Positions 12,830-22,599 of a stretch of 64,000 nt of DNA are shown piece by piece (positions within the stretch are counted from its first letter, which is position 1; each line of letters opens with the position of its first letter). Below the pieces are notes generated by a model, which did not search any database, had not been told where the DNA came from, and was given only the letters and a program-made list of their open reading frames with translations. The position numbers were made by a program, and so were the translations under genes. Source of the DNA: Gnomoniopsis sp. IMI 355080 (taxonomy: Eukaryota > Ascomycota > Sordariomycetes > Diaporthales > Gnomoniaceae); the NCBI GenBank assembly GCA_027946555.1, contig JAPEVC010000065.1:62001-126000 (forward strand), in the 5' to 3' direction.

Positions 12830-12836
12830 CTTTATA
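12830..12836 (-). promoter_or_regulatory. TATA box of the flavoprotein gene
   Basis: On the minus strand this reads TATAAAG, 141 bp upstream of the start codon at 12689. That distance suits an ascomycete core promoter with a 60-110 nt leader. The following sequence is moderately pyrimidine-rich, as is common at fungal start sites. Confidence 0.5.
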
Positions 12837-15274
12837 CAGTCCTTTCAGGCCAGCCATGTGCTTCATTTCGAGTCAAGTCAGCTGCATAGATTTTATGTAT
12901 ACAGATGTCAAAGTAATTTCCCTGGCCTGACTCTTATGAAAGCAAACCTCCCGAACACGACTATCTAACAGGCTTCTGGCAATGCCCAGATCATGTTTTC
13001 CAAGCGAACGGGGCCTTCGCTCCCGTTGTCATGTCTTTCCGGCCGGTCCGGGTCCCCATTCAAGGTTGTCATCGGGAAGCACGCCCGTTGTGTTCCACCT
13101 CCCAAATTTTTCCACAGAGCGTTATTGAGCAAAGAGCTGATAAGGAGGCTCATCTCTTGAGTAAATGTACGAGGCCGTGGACTCGTGCACGTTTTACTAC
13201 AGTAGCAGCCGCAGTACTTTTGGAGAAACTTGCTGGGGATTCATCAAGGCATAGTGACTTGTAAGATGAAGTGAATTAATGCACCGGGTCCCTCCGGCTG
13301 GGGTATGGCAGTGGGTTTCTGGGCAAACTTTATTGGTATTGCGCCGGCAGCGTTCATGACCATTCTCATCTCAAAAGGCCGGAAACCCGGTGGCTTGGCA
13401 ATCTTTGGGAACCATGCGGCATGGAGTTACCACGCGCTTGCTGTTGATGGCAAGCAATTGGATCGCCAATTCATCGATGATCTACTTAGAGATTTCGTAT
13501 GAACTGATCCAAGTCTAAGTTGCTTCGAGAGGTAAAACTGTTTTCTTGATGCACGGTACAGCGGCGGCGTCGACGGCTGCCTCTACCTAGGTACATCTCA
13601 ACTACCTGGTATTGACAAGCACGTGGTCAGACAATGCGAGTCAGGCACGAACTGTCATAAGATTTATTCCAATATCCCGCCCACGTTTTGTCAAGCGGCA
13701 GGTACAAGCTTATACCTACTTAGGTAGTCTCCTCGAGCTGGACCTATGTGACCTCTTGAGTCTTGCAGTGTCATCCATTGGCCTATTTAGAGGAGGTGTA
13801 TGTCTGCCTACCTGAAACGTTAGTGATAAAGAGCAGTCTCGTAATAGACCGGATGGAGAAAAAGGTCTAGAGAAATCTTTATTGGGCCATCCGACAACGA
13901 AGCGTAAATAATCTTGCTTCCTTGGCGACAGCGGCATTCCACCTCATTCTTCGTATTTCGAAAACTCTGACCTGGAAGCTCAGCAGACGACATGTTCCGA
14001 GCATACACAAATTCAATACAGTTTTGGCGCGCATTTCTGAATACAGGTGCGAGGCGATGTTTTTAATGATCTGGTCTGTCTAACGCCTCGATACAATGCT
14101 GTCCACGGGGAGAATGACGTTTCGTTCAAGTGAAGTGGGCGTGGGTTTCTATATATTTACAAGACTAGTAACTCTGTTACCGGGCGTATTATACAGAAGT
14201 ATATTTGAAGGTCTTTATCTTGAGTGATATTGGCGCAGGTCCCGTAATATCGAAGGTAGTAGTTCGCAGACATGAGAAAACGCCTGCCAGTCATTGCCAA
14301 TAAGTGGTCTGGCCCACTATGATGGTAAGGACATTAAACAACTTTAGCGCTCACGAAACAAATATGAATCAATCGCCAATATCTACCTCTGTACTCTCTC
14401 GATCTATTCGGTGGTGTGGTAGGCGGTCTAAATAGGCCCTTTTGGTAAAGGGTGTCATCGGCAGTACATATTGCGGGTGGCCTCCTTAACATCCCCGTTT
14501 CGAGAAGCGAATGGCGGGTAAGATACGGCCCTTGGCACTCTCATTCCCTCTCCCGTATCCTCTCCCGCCTCTTCCCCCTTCCCCTAAGCATCAAATAGTT
14601 CTACCCGTTGTTTTTCTTTCGTGACAGATCGTAATCGTGTTCACTGGTTCATTCGGGCTTTGACCCGGATTTGCTTGAGGCATCACATACACGTACGAAT
14701 GACACTAGAGCTCACCTGATCAGTTTCTCAATAGATCTTGTCAAGAACTTCATATGATGCCGTCTAGGTATGTCATAAGTCATTGACTGCCAACGAAGCG
14801 GCCGCCGTTGATAAGTCTAGGTCATGGAATGCCAATGCTCAATCATTTCTGGTGGGGTGATGAGTGAAGTGATTGTTGCATGTGAATGTTTACCAATCGC
14901 TTGACTCTCTAGATGGCTTATAAAGAGCCTTTGTAACTCACGTTTACCTGGACTGACCCGTTTCTGGAGGTGATGTGACGAGGGAGATTGGTGACTATGT
15001 CGGGCTAATCAGGACTTCTGGACTCTAAATTCCAACTACTATATACATGGATATTGGCTTGATATAACTTGGATATGGCTTTCTACTCTATCAACTACAA
15101 GACAACCTGAAAATAGCAACATATCATCAGAAATTTACCTCTTCAAAGAACCAACAGATTTCCTAAGAAGCCTTCACAAAAGCTGTCTGTTGACCCCTTT
15201 GCTCCGCCCAACCATTTCAAGCTCCATTACCAACACAAACTAATTTGCAAATAGCTCATTTGAAACTTGAAAAG
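12837..15274. other. Intergenic; TACCTAGGTA motifs and pyrimidine tract
   Basis: No supported gene. The stretch contains two copies of the dispersed TACCTA..TAGGTA motif (13584-13594 and 13713-13727) and a pyrimidine-rich tract near 14540-14590. The tract could be part of the promoter or leader of the small gene beginning at 15275. A 65-codon plus-strand frame at 13305-13502 is open but unrecognised and has no flanking splice sites. Confidence 0.45.
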
Positions 15275-15706
15275 ATGCCTGAGACTACGTCCAAGTATAC
15301 CACACCTACTTAGACATCCCAAGATACGGTGGTTGCTCAACAGCCTGTAAGTTGACTTCCCTTACCTTCCAAGTTTGGCTTTCAAGAACATGGTATACCT
15401 CTAGACCTGCAGTAACACAGCCTGTGATATCTTCGCATTGACAATATCATCAGTGTATCGCTGACAGAATACTTCTATAGGCTCTAGTTGAGGAAATGAC
15501 CTCTTCAACTGCAACGGGCAACGAGCAGCCTGAACTACGAGGAGGCAAGCGCAAATCTCACCCAAAACTCACCGGCAGCCAATATAGAGCGTAAGTGACT
15601 GCCACGAACAAAGGCAGAGACTACCCCAGAGAGCTAACACCATTTGTGTCTCTATAGCGCTAGCAAGGGCTTGATGGATGACTGCTGCACTTGCAATTGC
15701 AAGTGA
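15275..15706 (+). CDS. Tiny three-exon gene with an in-frame TAG and a C-terminal Cys cluster
   Basis: No homolog is recognised. Exons are 15275-15346, 15481-15590 and 15658-15706, with textbook splice sites (GTAAGT twice, CTATAG twice) and matching phases (0 and 2). Read from the ATG at 15275, which has a good AAAAG-ATG context, the frame spans 76 sense codons if the TAG at 15311-15313 (codon 13) is recoded, for example to Trp. Without recoding, a 12-codon peptide would form. Re-initiation at the in-frame ATG at 15496 would give a 47-aa protein. The product is hydrophilic, with a basic patch (GGKRKSHPK), and ends in DDCCTCNCK, four Cys that could bind metal, be palmitoylated or form disulfides. 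Conserved splicing around the stop argues against a random frame. The stop could be a mutated CAG, an edited UAG, or the end of a regulatory upstream frame. Confidence 0.55.
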
Positions 15707-16085
15707 TATGGGATGTTGATGTTCGCCATGGACTGTTCGCACTGGCGGGATGTGCCGAGAGAGTGGATTTTTGGAACGAGCAGGAACAGACATGCTTTTG
15801 GAACGACGATGGATTCATGTCCTAGACAATGGAACTAGAAGACCAGCACAGCTAGCAACGGGTAGGTTTTAGTTATCAGGCTTTGTGCACCAGATTATCA
15901 ACTTTGGAAGCCACTACCTAATTCAGTCAGAATATCAAATCCCACTCTCATACTAAAGCCAATCAATAGTCTCGTGTGGTGAAAGTTTCGATTGAGATCT
16001 AGATCTTCCTGAGATATCGATGGTGGCTTGAGCAACCTGTAGATGAAGGCATTCCACATTTCCAGCCTCTTCGACTCCCCGTCAC
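15707..16085. other. Intergenic between the small gene and the hydratase
   Basis: This 380-base stretch separates two convergent genes and would hold both 3' untranslated regions. No further gene or structure was seen. Confidence 0.5.
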
Positions 16086-16955
16086 TCACAACTTGCTATC
16101 CTTCCAAGCAGGCTTCCTCTTCTCCACAAACGCCACCACGCCCTCCACCATATTCTCCCCCTTATCCATCCGCCCATACATGCCCCGTTCCAACATCTCC
16201 GTCGCAACCTCCACCCCCAACGGCTCCCAACCAAGCTTCAACCCTTCCCGACTGACAATCACACTATCGGGACTATTCTCCGCAACCTCCCCGGCCCACC
16301 GCAGCGCCTCCTCCAACACCTCCTTCTCGCCCTTGCCGGACACCACCTTATTCACCAACCCCCACCGCTCCATCTCCGCGGCCGTATAATGTCGACCCAA
16401 CAACGCCATCTCCGCCGCCCGCTGTTTCCCGACCGTCCGCACCAGCCGTGGCAACGCCCCCGCCAGCGCAATCACCCCGCGCTTCACCTCCGGCAGCCCG
16501 AAGCGTGCGTCCTCGGCCGCAAGGATCACGTCGCAGTTCAGCGCGACCTCCATTCCCCCGCCGAGGCAGAGCCCATTGACTGCCGCAATCACGGGCTTCT
16601 TGCCGCCGCGGTTACTTATGCCTGCAAAGCCACTCTGCACGCCCATCTTGGTTCCCGCCTCCACTGCGGGCGGAGCCAGGCCCGATAGGGCGTTCTCGTT
16701 GCGTACGCTCCATTGTTTGAGGTCCGCGCCGGCGCAAAAGGCACGGCCGGTACCGGTCAGGATGGCGCAGCGGAGTGGAGGCTGGGCATCGTACCAGCGC
16801 CAGAGGGCGTCGAAGAGCGGGTGTGAGGTGGTGGGGATTGCGTTGAGCTGCTTGGGACGGTTCAAGGTGACGAGGAGGATCTGTGGAGTGGGGAAGGTAA
16901 CGAGGGTATTTGGGACGGTGGGAGGTGAGGATGTTAGGCCTGTGGGGAGAGACAT
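16086..16955 (-). CDS. Peroxisomal enoyl-CoA hydratase/isomerase family protein (PTS1)
   Basis: This is a single-exon, 289-aa crotonase-fold enzyme that hydrates or isomerises an enoyl-CoA, probably in fatty-acid or branched-chain acyl-CoA breakdown. The oxyanion-hole segments are visible: GRAFCAGADLKQW (about residues 70-82) and GLCLGGGMEVAL (128-139). Two acidic residues sit at the catalytic positions of classical hydratases, Glu136 in GGGMEVAL and Glu156 in GLPEVKRG, so the enzyme is predicted to be active as a hydratase. The protein ends in SKL, the canonical peroxisomal targeting signal type 1. The length is typical of fungal stand-alone hydratases, clearly shorter than the multifunctional enzymes. 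Codon use is strongly GC3-biased compared with the flanks, a mark of real coding sequence. The exact substrate cannot be told. Confidence 0.92.
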   Translation of the reverse strand: MSLPTGLTSSPPTVPNTLVTFPTPQILLVTLNRPKQLNAIPTTSHPLFDALWRWYDAQPPLRCAILTGTGRAFCAGADLKQWSVRNENALSGLAPPAVEAGTKMGVQSGFAGISNRGGKKPVIAAVNGLCLGGGMEVALNCDVILAAEDARFGLPEVKRGVIALAGALPRLVRTVGKQRAAEMALLGRHYTAAEMERWGLVNKVVSGKGEKEVLEEALRWAGEVAENSPDSVIVSREGLKLGWEPLGVEVATEMLERGMYGRMDKGENMVEGVVAFVEKRKPAWKDSKL

Positions 16956-17978
16956 TGTTGAGTCTATTGATGTCTCTTGAAATCTAGAAAGTACTCGGCA
17001 AGGACGTTTTCGTTACTCAGGTCAGTGCCGATGGTGATGGTGTGTACTGGGTAGAGGGGCAAATCTTCTGGTCTTTATCGTCATAAGAGAGAGGTGGCCG
17101 TATATTTGACCTATAACAGTGAGATGTGAGAAAGAAACAATCCTCTAGATGCACGAAAAGTAATGATGAAGACTCTCGTTGTGAGGATGTCGATGAAGAA
17201 CATGAAGTCGTCCTAGTGCTTGGTCCAGTAAGCGGGAAATATACCTCGGCTCATGCTCAAATCCGGGGTATGGCAGGGATTCACCCGAGAATGAACTTTG
17301 TGGAGGCGGGGTTTATGGTGAGGTACGGACCACTGATTATCATGTCGAAATCCAGTACGGAAGACTTGACTATTAAAGTTATGTGCAAAGCTACCGCTTT
17401 TTTTGGGCGTGCATACTCCATTTTTGTAATGGAGAAGAGTATCGTTCCACAGGCAAGGCTGGCGCTTCATAAGACTATCTAGGTAGGTACAAAAGCAGTT
17501 GCGTCAACTTCGTCTGTACCTGCTGCGCAGACCCAATGTAGGCAATACCAAGCAAGACCCATATCGATTAGTCCCTTTAAAAATACAATGGGCATGCATT
17601 GCAATCTTTCCTCTGAGAGGGCAGTCCATACTGATTGAGGCATAGCATGCCACCACCATTCTCTTACTCTCTCCTACCCAATGTCAAACCCAACACGCCC
17701 CTCCTTCGGAACGGCATCGTCCTCACGGCAAGGTCCAGCGCCGTCTCACTCTCCCGCGACTTCAAGCTGCAATTCTGCATCATGTGCATCAGCCTCCAGG
17801 TCGCTAGTCTCGCCCGATTGAATCCTAGAATTCGCTCTCGATGTGGATGAAGCGGGTGAAGATGCGGGAAGGTACTCGAGGCACACTCATCCCGGTCACC
17901 AGACACTTGCCAGTAGAACGAAAGCCAGAATTCGCGCGCGCTCTGTGTTGACAAGTCTCTTTTGCTATTATTTGCAGA
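16956..17978. other. Intergenic; one CTAGGTAGGTAC motif
   Basis: No supported gene. A 118-codon plus-strand frame (17126-17482) and a 96-codon minus-strand frame (17954-17664) have no domain or splice support. One copy of the dispersed TAGGTAGGTA motif is at 17479-17490. Confidence 0.45.
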
Positions 17979-20371
17979 CTAAGCAGGCAAGCCTCTCTTC
18001 TCGCTCTCGGTGAAGAAGATTACCATCCTCCAGAGCTTCTTGACCAAGTCAATAGCATCGTCTTCGAGAGGCCCTTCAAGCTCTTCGGCAAGTTCAGATG
18101 GCTTGGCGTGCTTCCGCAGGTGCTCTTCAACAACATCCACCAGCAGCTGCTCTTGAACACCGAGGTACTCAACAACCTTCTTCTCGATAAAGGGGCGAAG
18201 CTTTTCAGTGATGATTGAGTCCTCGAGGTAGTCCCACTTGACATCCCACGCCCAGAGTCCTTCCTGTGTAGTGGGAATCTCCTGAGCAAGGCTTTTGACT
18301 GCTTGTTGGATTTCCTCCTCGGACATGGTTTTGGTGTCCGCCATAGGCTCGAACTTGATCGGCACAAGCTGGCGCTTGGTGGTCTGATCTGCCTCCTCGT
18401 CATCCAGTAGACCTTCGACCTCTGCCATTGTCCGGCGTTGGGGTCCGGCGCGAGCTTGAGCTTTCTGTGCGGCAGCACCAAGAGACAAAGTGAAGCGAGC
18501 AGGTGCTGCGGCAGCAGACTGTTTCTGCTCCATCTCTTGGGCCTGCTGGTTGAGGAATGAATCTGCCATGTCCCTGGCCTGCTCCATGTCGGCTGCCTCT
18601 CTCCGGCGCTCAGATTCCTCGGCCCTGCGGTCGGCCTCGTCACGTACCTCCTCGTCCGCACGATCGCGTGCACGTGTCCGAGCCCATGCTGCGCGGTCGC
18701 GATAGTATAGGTGTCCTTTTCGGCTAATCTCCTTCTCATCATCCCATGCCTTCTCTCGTTCTAATTGCTCATGCCGCCGGCGGGCCAAGCTCTCCTCTTC
18801 GGCTGTCTCTCGCTCCATTTCTCGGTCGAGGGCGGCAGCTCTTTGGCGTTCTCTATTTACCCACTTACGCTCGGCTTCTAGGTAGAGTTTCTCGTCTTCA
18901 GCCTTCTGCTTCGCCAACGTCCGCTGGTAGAGCTCCTCATCGCTTGCGTCCGTATCCTCATCCTCGCGTGTGTCGCCATTCGAGCCGTTGACAAATGCCA
19001 TGCCACGGTCACCACGTGGACCTGAGGGCGCATTTGGGACGCCACGGGGGCCCAACGGTATTGAGTTCGCACCGGGTGGTGGAGAGTCAAGCCTTGAAGG
19101 TCGTTGACCATTGCGTCGACGCTCCATTTCCTCCATCTCCTCCTCTTTCTTGAGCCGCTCCATGTCTCTCCGGTTGCTACGTTCTCGGAAGGCTGCAATT
19201 TCCTGGGCAACAACTTCTCGCATCTCGGCTGGGATGTCTGCCAATTCGTCCTCCTGAGCCAACGGGATGTTGATCACTTCCACATTGTCTCCATTGGCGT
19301 TCGAAGCATCCCCCATAGCGGTGTCTCCTTCTGTATCTTGAGTACGCAAGGGCGGGTAGAACAGGTCGCGGATCGCCTGCTTCAGAGCAGACTTTGCGCT
19401 CTCGAGTCGATCCTGTTTGTTACTGCCGTCGGGTTGATTTTCCTCCCACCTCTCCAAATATTTCGCCGTCGTCTCATCCACTGTGACGTGTAGTTTTGCC
19501 TTGTCAATGTCCTTGTAGGGATCGTCGTCCTCGGATTCATCCTTGACAGGACCATCGGTAGGCTCTTGCTTCTTGGCTGGCAACTCAACGTCTTTGAGCA
19601 GTTCGATGGCGATGGAGAGAGATTCAGGGTCGTCGAATTGTGCAAAGCCGAAAAGCTCGCCCTTGTGATCTGAAAGATTGGAAGTGGCTGAATCCCAACG
19701 GCGTACCCTACCCACTAGGTTCAAGAACTTCTCTACGCCACTGTCATCACCCAGGCTCGCAGGGATCTTGTGAAGGAAGATTGTTCTCAGTCGTTCTTCC
19801 TGTGTTGGTGGTTGCAGTGCCTGCATGCTTTCGCGGAGAGCTGCCCGCGACTGCTCGATCCCCCTCTCTGCACCGAGGCCCGGCCGATTTCCACCTGCAG
19901 AGGGCGGCGCATCGCTCTCTCGGCGACCAGGACCTGATGATGGTTTTTGCGGTAGACTTGTAGAGCCCAGGCGGATCACGGGGGCGTTGAAGTTTATGTT
20001 GGGCAGATTCGGCGGCGGCTGGAAGGAGGCGGGCAGTCCACTTGGTCGATTAGCTTGTGAGGCAGAATTGGCTTGCTGGACACCTGGAGGAGGTGCCATT
20101 CCAGGGGCAGAGGACATGCCTGGTGGTGGGCCTGTGTAAAGACTGTCAGCTACATTACATCAAAGCGGTGGAAATGGAGAGGCTGAGGAAGCGCACCTAG
20201 ACCGGGGGGAGGGGCCATGCCGGGCGCGCCGCTGGAGCCAGGAAAGCCACCGAAGGCGGGAGGAGGCCCGTATGGGTTTCCTGGAGCTTGAGAAATTGGA
20301 CAAGATTAGTCATTGTTCTTCATCGCGGAGACTTTTGGACAACATTTACCTCCATATGGGTTGTATGCCAT
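17979..20371 (-). CDS. RBM25-like splicing factor (RRM + Arg/Glu-rich coiled region + PWI domain)
   Basis: Nuclear RNA-binding protein of the RBM25/Snu71 type, expected to act with U1 snRNP in 5' splice-site choice. Exons are 20371-20350, 20286-20197 and 20131-17979; introns of 63 and 65 nt join in phase 1. The product is about 754 aa. The N-terminus is Pro/Gly-rich, with the block APGMAPPPG occurring once in exon 2 and again in exon 3. The RRM lies at about residues 154-227, with RNP2-like TIFLHKI and RNP1-like KGELFGFAQF. The middle (about 330-590) is a long charged Arg/Glu-rich region, predicted coiled coil, typical of RBM25. A C-terminal PWI domain occupies roughly the last 100 residues, with WDYLEDSIITEKLRPFIEKK and LWRMVIFFTE recognisable. 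It is divergently arranged with the bS21m gene, sharing a 619-bp promoter region. Family call firm, exact ortholog less so. Confidence 0.92.
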
Positions 20372-20990
20372 GTTTGCGATACTCGCTCGCGGTGTGAACC
20401 TTGCTCAAATGTCCAGCTTGTGAAGTGTCGCCTAATGATGCTCTGTCAAGGAATTCGCCTGCAATGGTTATCAGAAGAGGAGAGGACCACGACTGAAAGG
20501 TTCGCCGGTGAGGAGCATGGAGCGTGGTTGGAGGGGAGAAGGTATGTTGGCGTTGAAATGGACAAGAAGGCAAATTGCAAGCCTAGAGATGTTTTGCGCC
20601 GGCTGAAGAATCAACCTGCAACCTCGCAATTGCGGCTCGAGCACCCCTGCAACATTCAACTCGCGCCTGCCCTTCAAAGTGGAGACTTCGCCGGTGAAGC
20701 AACCTGACGGCTGCCTGATTCACGCGTCCCGGGTGTAAATATTACTGTATTTTTCCATTATGCACACGGGTAAAAAGTTGCTAGCTTCGCTTCGGCGCAA
20801 CCCGGGTCAATTCATCCACATCATCATCAATCGCGTCGACTTCGACGTCCCCAACAGCGTCCACAACTCAAGTCGCCTGTGTGCGATCTTTCGAAGTCGA
20901 TTCGACTTGTCACCATCGACTCCATCGTATGCGAAAGTCTCGATCGCGCCCCATTGCACCACCGCGTCTGATTCTCGAGCTCGCGCGAAG
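20372..20990. promoter_or_regulatory. Shared divergent promoter of the RBM25-like and bS21m genes
   Basis: This 619-bp segment separates two start codons facing away from each other. It must contain both promoters and leaders. A plus-strand frame of about 140 codons runs through it, but it overlaps the first exons and has no domain. The bS21m frame is also open upstream to 20760, giving an alternative but unlikely longer N-terminus. Confidence 0.5.
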
Positions 20991-21803
20991 ATGGAGCTTA
21001 GGCCGGTACAAACTGCGCTGCTCGCAGGTCGCGCCGCCTCCCGATGGGCTACCTCAACTGCGTCGACAGCCTCAAGAACCCCGGTTCCCCTCTCTATCTA
21101 CTCCACCTCCTTCTCTCGACCCTTCTCCTCCACACGCTGCGCTATGCAAGAAGCAGAAGCTACAGCTCCCCTGCCCGGCGGAGGCATGGCCGGATATGTT
21201 CGCAGGCAACGCACGCAGCAGCAGCAGCAAGAAGCACAGCAAAAGCAGCAGCAACCGCAACAGAAACAAGATGAGCAACAAGAACAACGGCAACCGTCCC
21301 AGATAAACAGCATCTTCTCTCGTCCCAGCAACAGTTCCTCAGATTTGCGAAGGCCCTGGGCCAGCAGGCCTAGCAACGCTCAAGTTGTCCCGGCTAGCGC
21401 CCGCAACATGTTGCAAGATCTAGGTGACCTTGGGCTGGCGGACCAAATCAGACCTGAGCTGACGGACATGGAGAGGCAAATGCAGGGCGCGTACTACGAG
21501 AGGCCCATCGACGTCAAGTACCGCCTGCGGCCTGTCATCGGCCGCACAGTCGAGCTGACTAGCGCGGGTTCGGCCGTGAATGGGGCCGCGGGGCGGAACA
21601 TTGACTTTGCGAAGGCTTTGGTCCGCCTTGAAATGTCAGTCAAGGTCAATCGCGTCAAGGCAGATTCGAACGCGCAGCGCTTTCACGAGCGCCCTGGGTT
21701 GAAGAGGAAGCGTTTGTTGAGGGAGCGGTGGGTGCGGAGGTTCAAGGACGGATTCAAGGCTAATTGCAAGCGGGTAACTGAGCTGGCAAAGCAGGGCTGG
21801 TAA
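20991..21803 (+). CDS. MRP21: Mitochondrial small-subunit ribosomal protein bS21m (MRP21)
   Basis: Component of the mitochondrial small ribosomal subunit, homologous to bacterial S21, near the decoding region. The start chosen is the ATG at 20991, which gives 270 aa beginning with a classic matrix-targeting sequence: Arg, Ser, Thr and Ala-rich, without acids, ending around SRPFSSTRCA. The frame is open further upstream to 20760, but that extension lacks targeting character. A long Gln-rich low-complexity block follows (about residues 75-105). The conserved S21 fold is in the last 90 residues: LVRLEMSVKVNRVKAD, then the basic RPGLKRKRLLRERW, and the end CKRVTELAKQGW, as in fungal bS21m. No intron is needed. 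Confidence 0.9.
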   Translation: MELRPVQTALLAGRAASRWATSTASTASRTPVPLSIYSTSFSRPFSSTRCAMQEAEATAPLPGGGMAGYVRRQRTQQQQQEAQQKQQQPQQKQDEQQEQRQPSQINSIFSRPSNSSSDLRRPWASRPSNAQVVPASARNMLQDLGDLGLADQIRPELTDMERQMQGAYYERPIDVKYRLRPVIGRTVELTSAGSAVNGAAGRNIDFAKALVRLEMSVKVNRVKADSNAQRFHERPGLKRKRLLRERWVRRFKDGFKANCKRVTELAKQGW

Positions 21804-22599
21804 ATGCGATTTGAGATGCAGAGACCGGCCCAGGGGTTGAGTTTTGAGTACAAGCAAGATGCACGATGAACCAAGCTCAAAGGAGCTGCGGGTAAATTCC
21901 CCTCTAGAGGAATAGACTTGTATGATACACATAGATCCAAGGGCACACGGGCAGTATTAAAGCTATCAAGCTCCAAATGTGTAACAAAGACGGGACCCGA
22001 TCAATTTGCCCATGTGTGTCCTTATGCGTTGTCTTAAATTCACTTTATTTTGCACGCACAGCCAGTATACCCAAGCCTCGCTTTCTACGATGTGGCTAAC
22101 AGGCCATGCCATCGACGTAATGTTACTTTATCCCAGATGCCGCACCCATAGGTAGTCCCGTAGTTGATCTGCCTGACGAGCACTTGCAACTCTTCCGTCT
22201 GGCACCACGTTTACAACAGACTTCGTTTCCGCAGCGACTTCAGCCCCATGAGATATTACCCAGGATGCTATTAAAGTTTGGAAAACACAAAACTCACCAC
22301 GTCATATCTCGTCTGAAATTCGATCAGTCTTTCCCAAATTTCGAGGCACCGTTTGTGTCCTTTGTTTTCCGCTTGAGCTGGTATCTAACAGTCTTTTATT
22401 CTTTAACAAGATGGACAACTCTTAATCAGGATGTAAATGCCAGCAATCTCCGAGTGTAGAAGTGATTGAACGCGGATTCTACACATCGCATCTCAACGAG
22501 CTCAACGTGTAAATCCAAACATAATCAAGCTGAATGATAGGCAATAATGCGTCGCAACACCTGTGCCATCAACTGGATTTCAACCCGTCCACAAAGACC
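21804..22599. other. Intergenic between bS21m and the lipoxygenase (convergent)
   Basis: The 3' regions of two convergent genes. Short frames exist, but none has a domain or a splice continuation. Confidence 0.5.
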
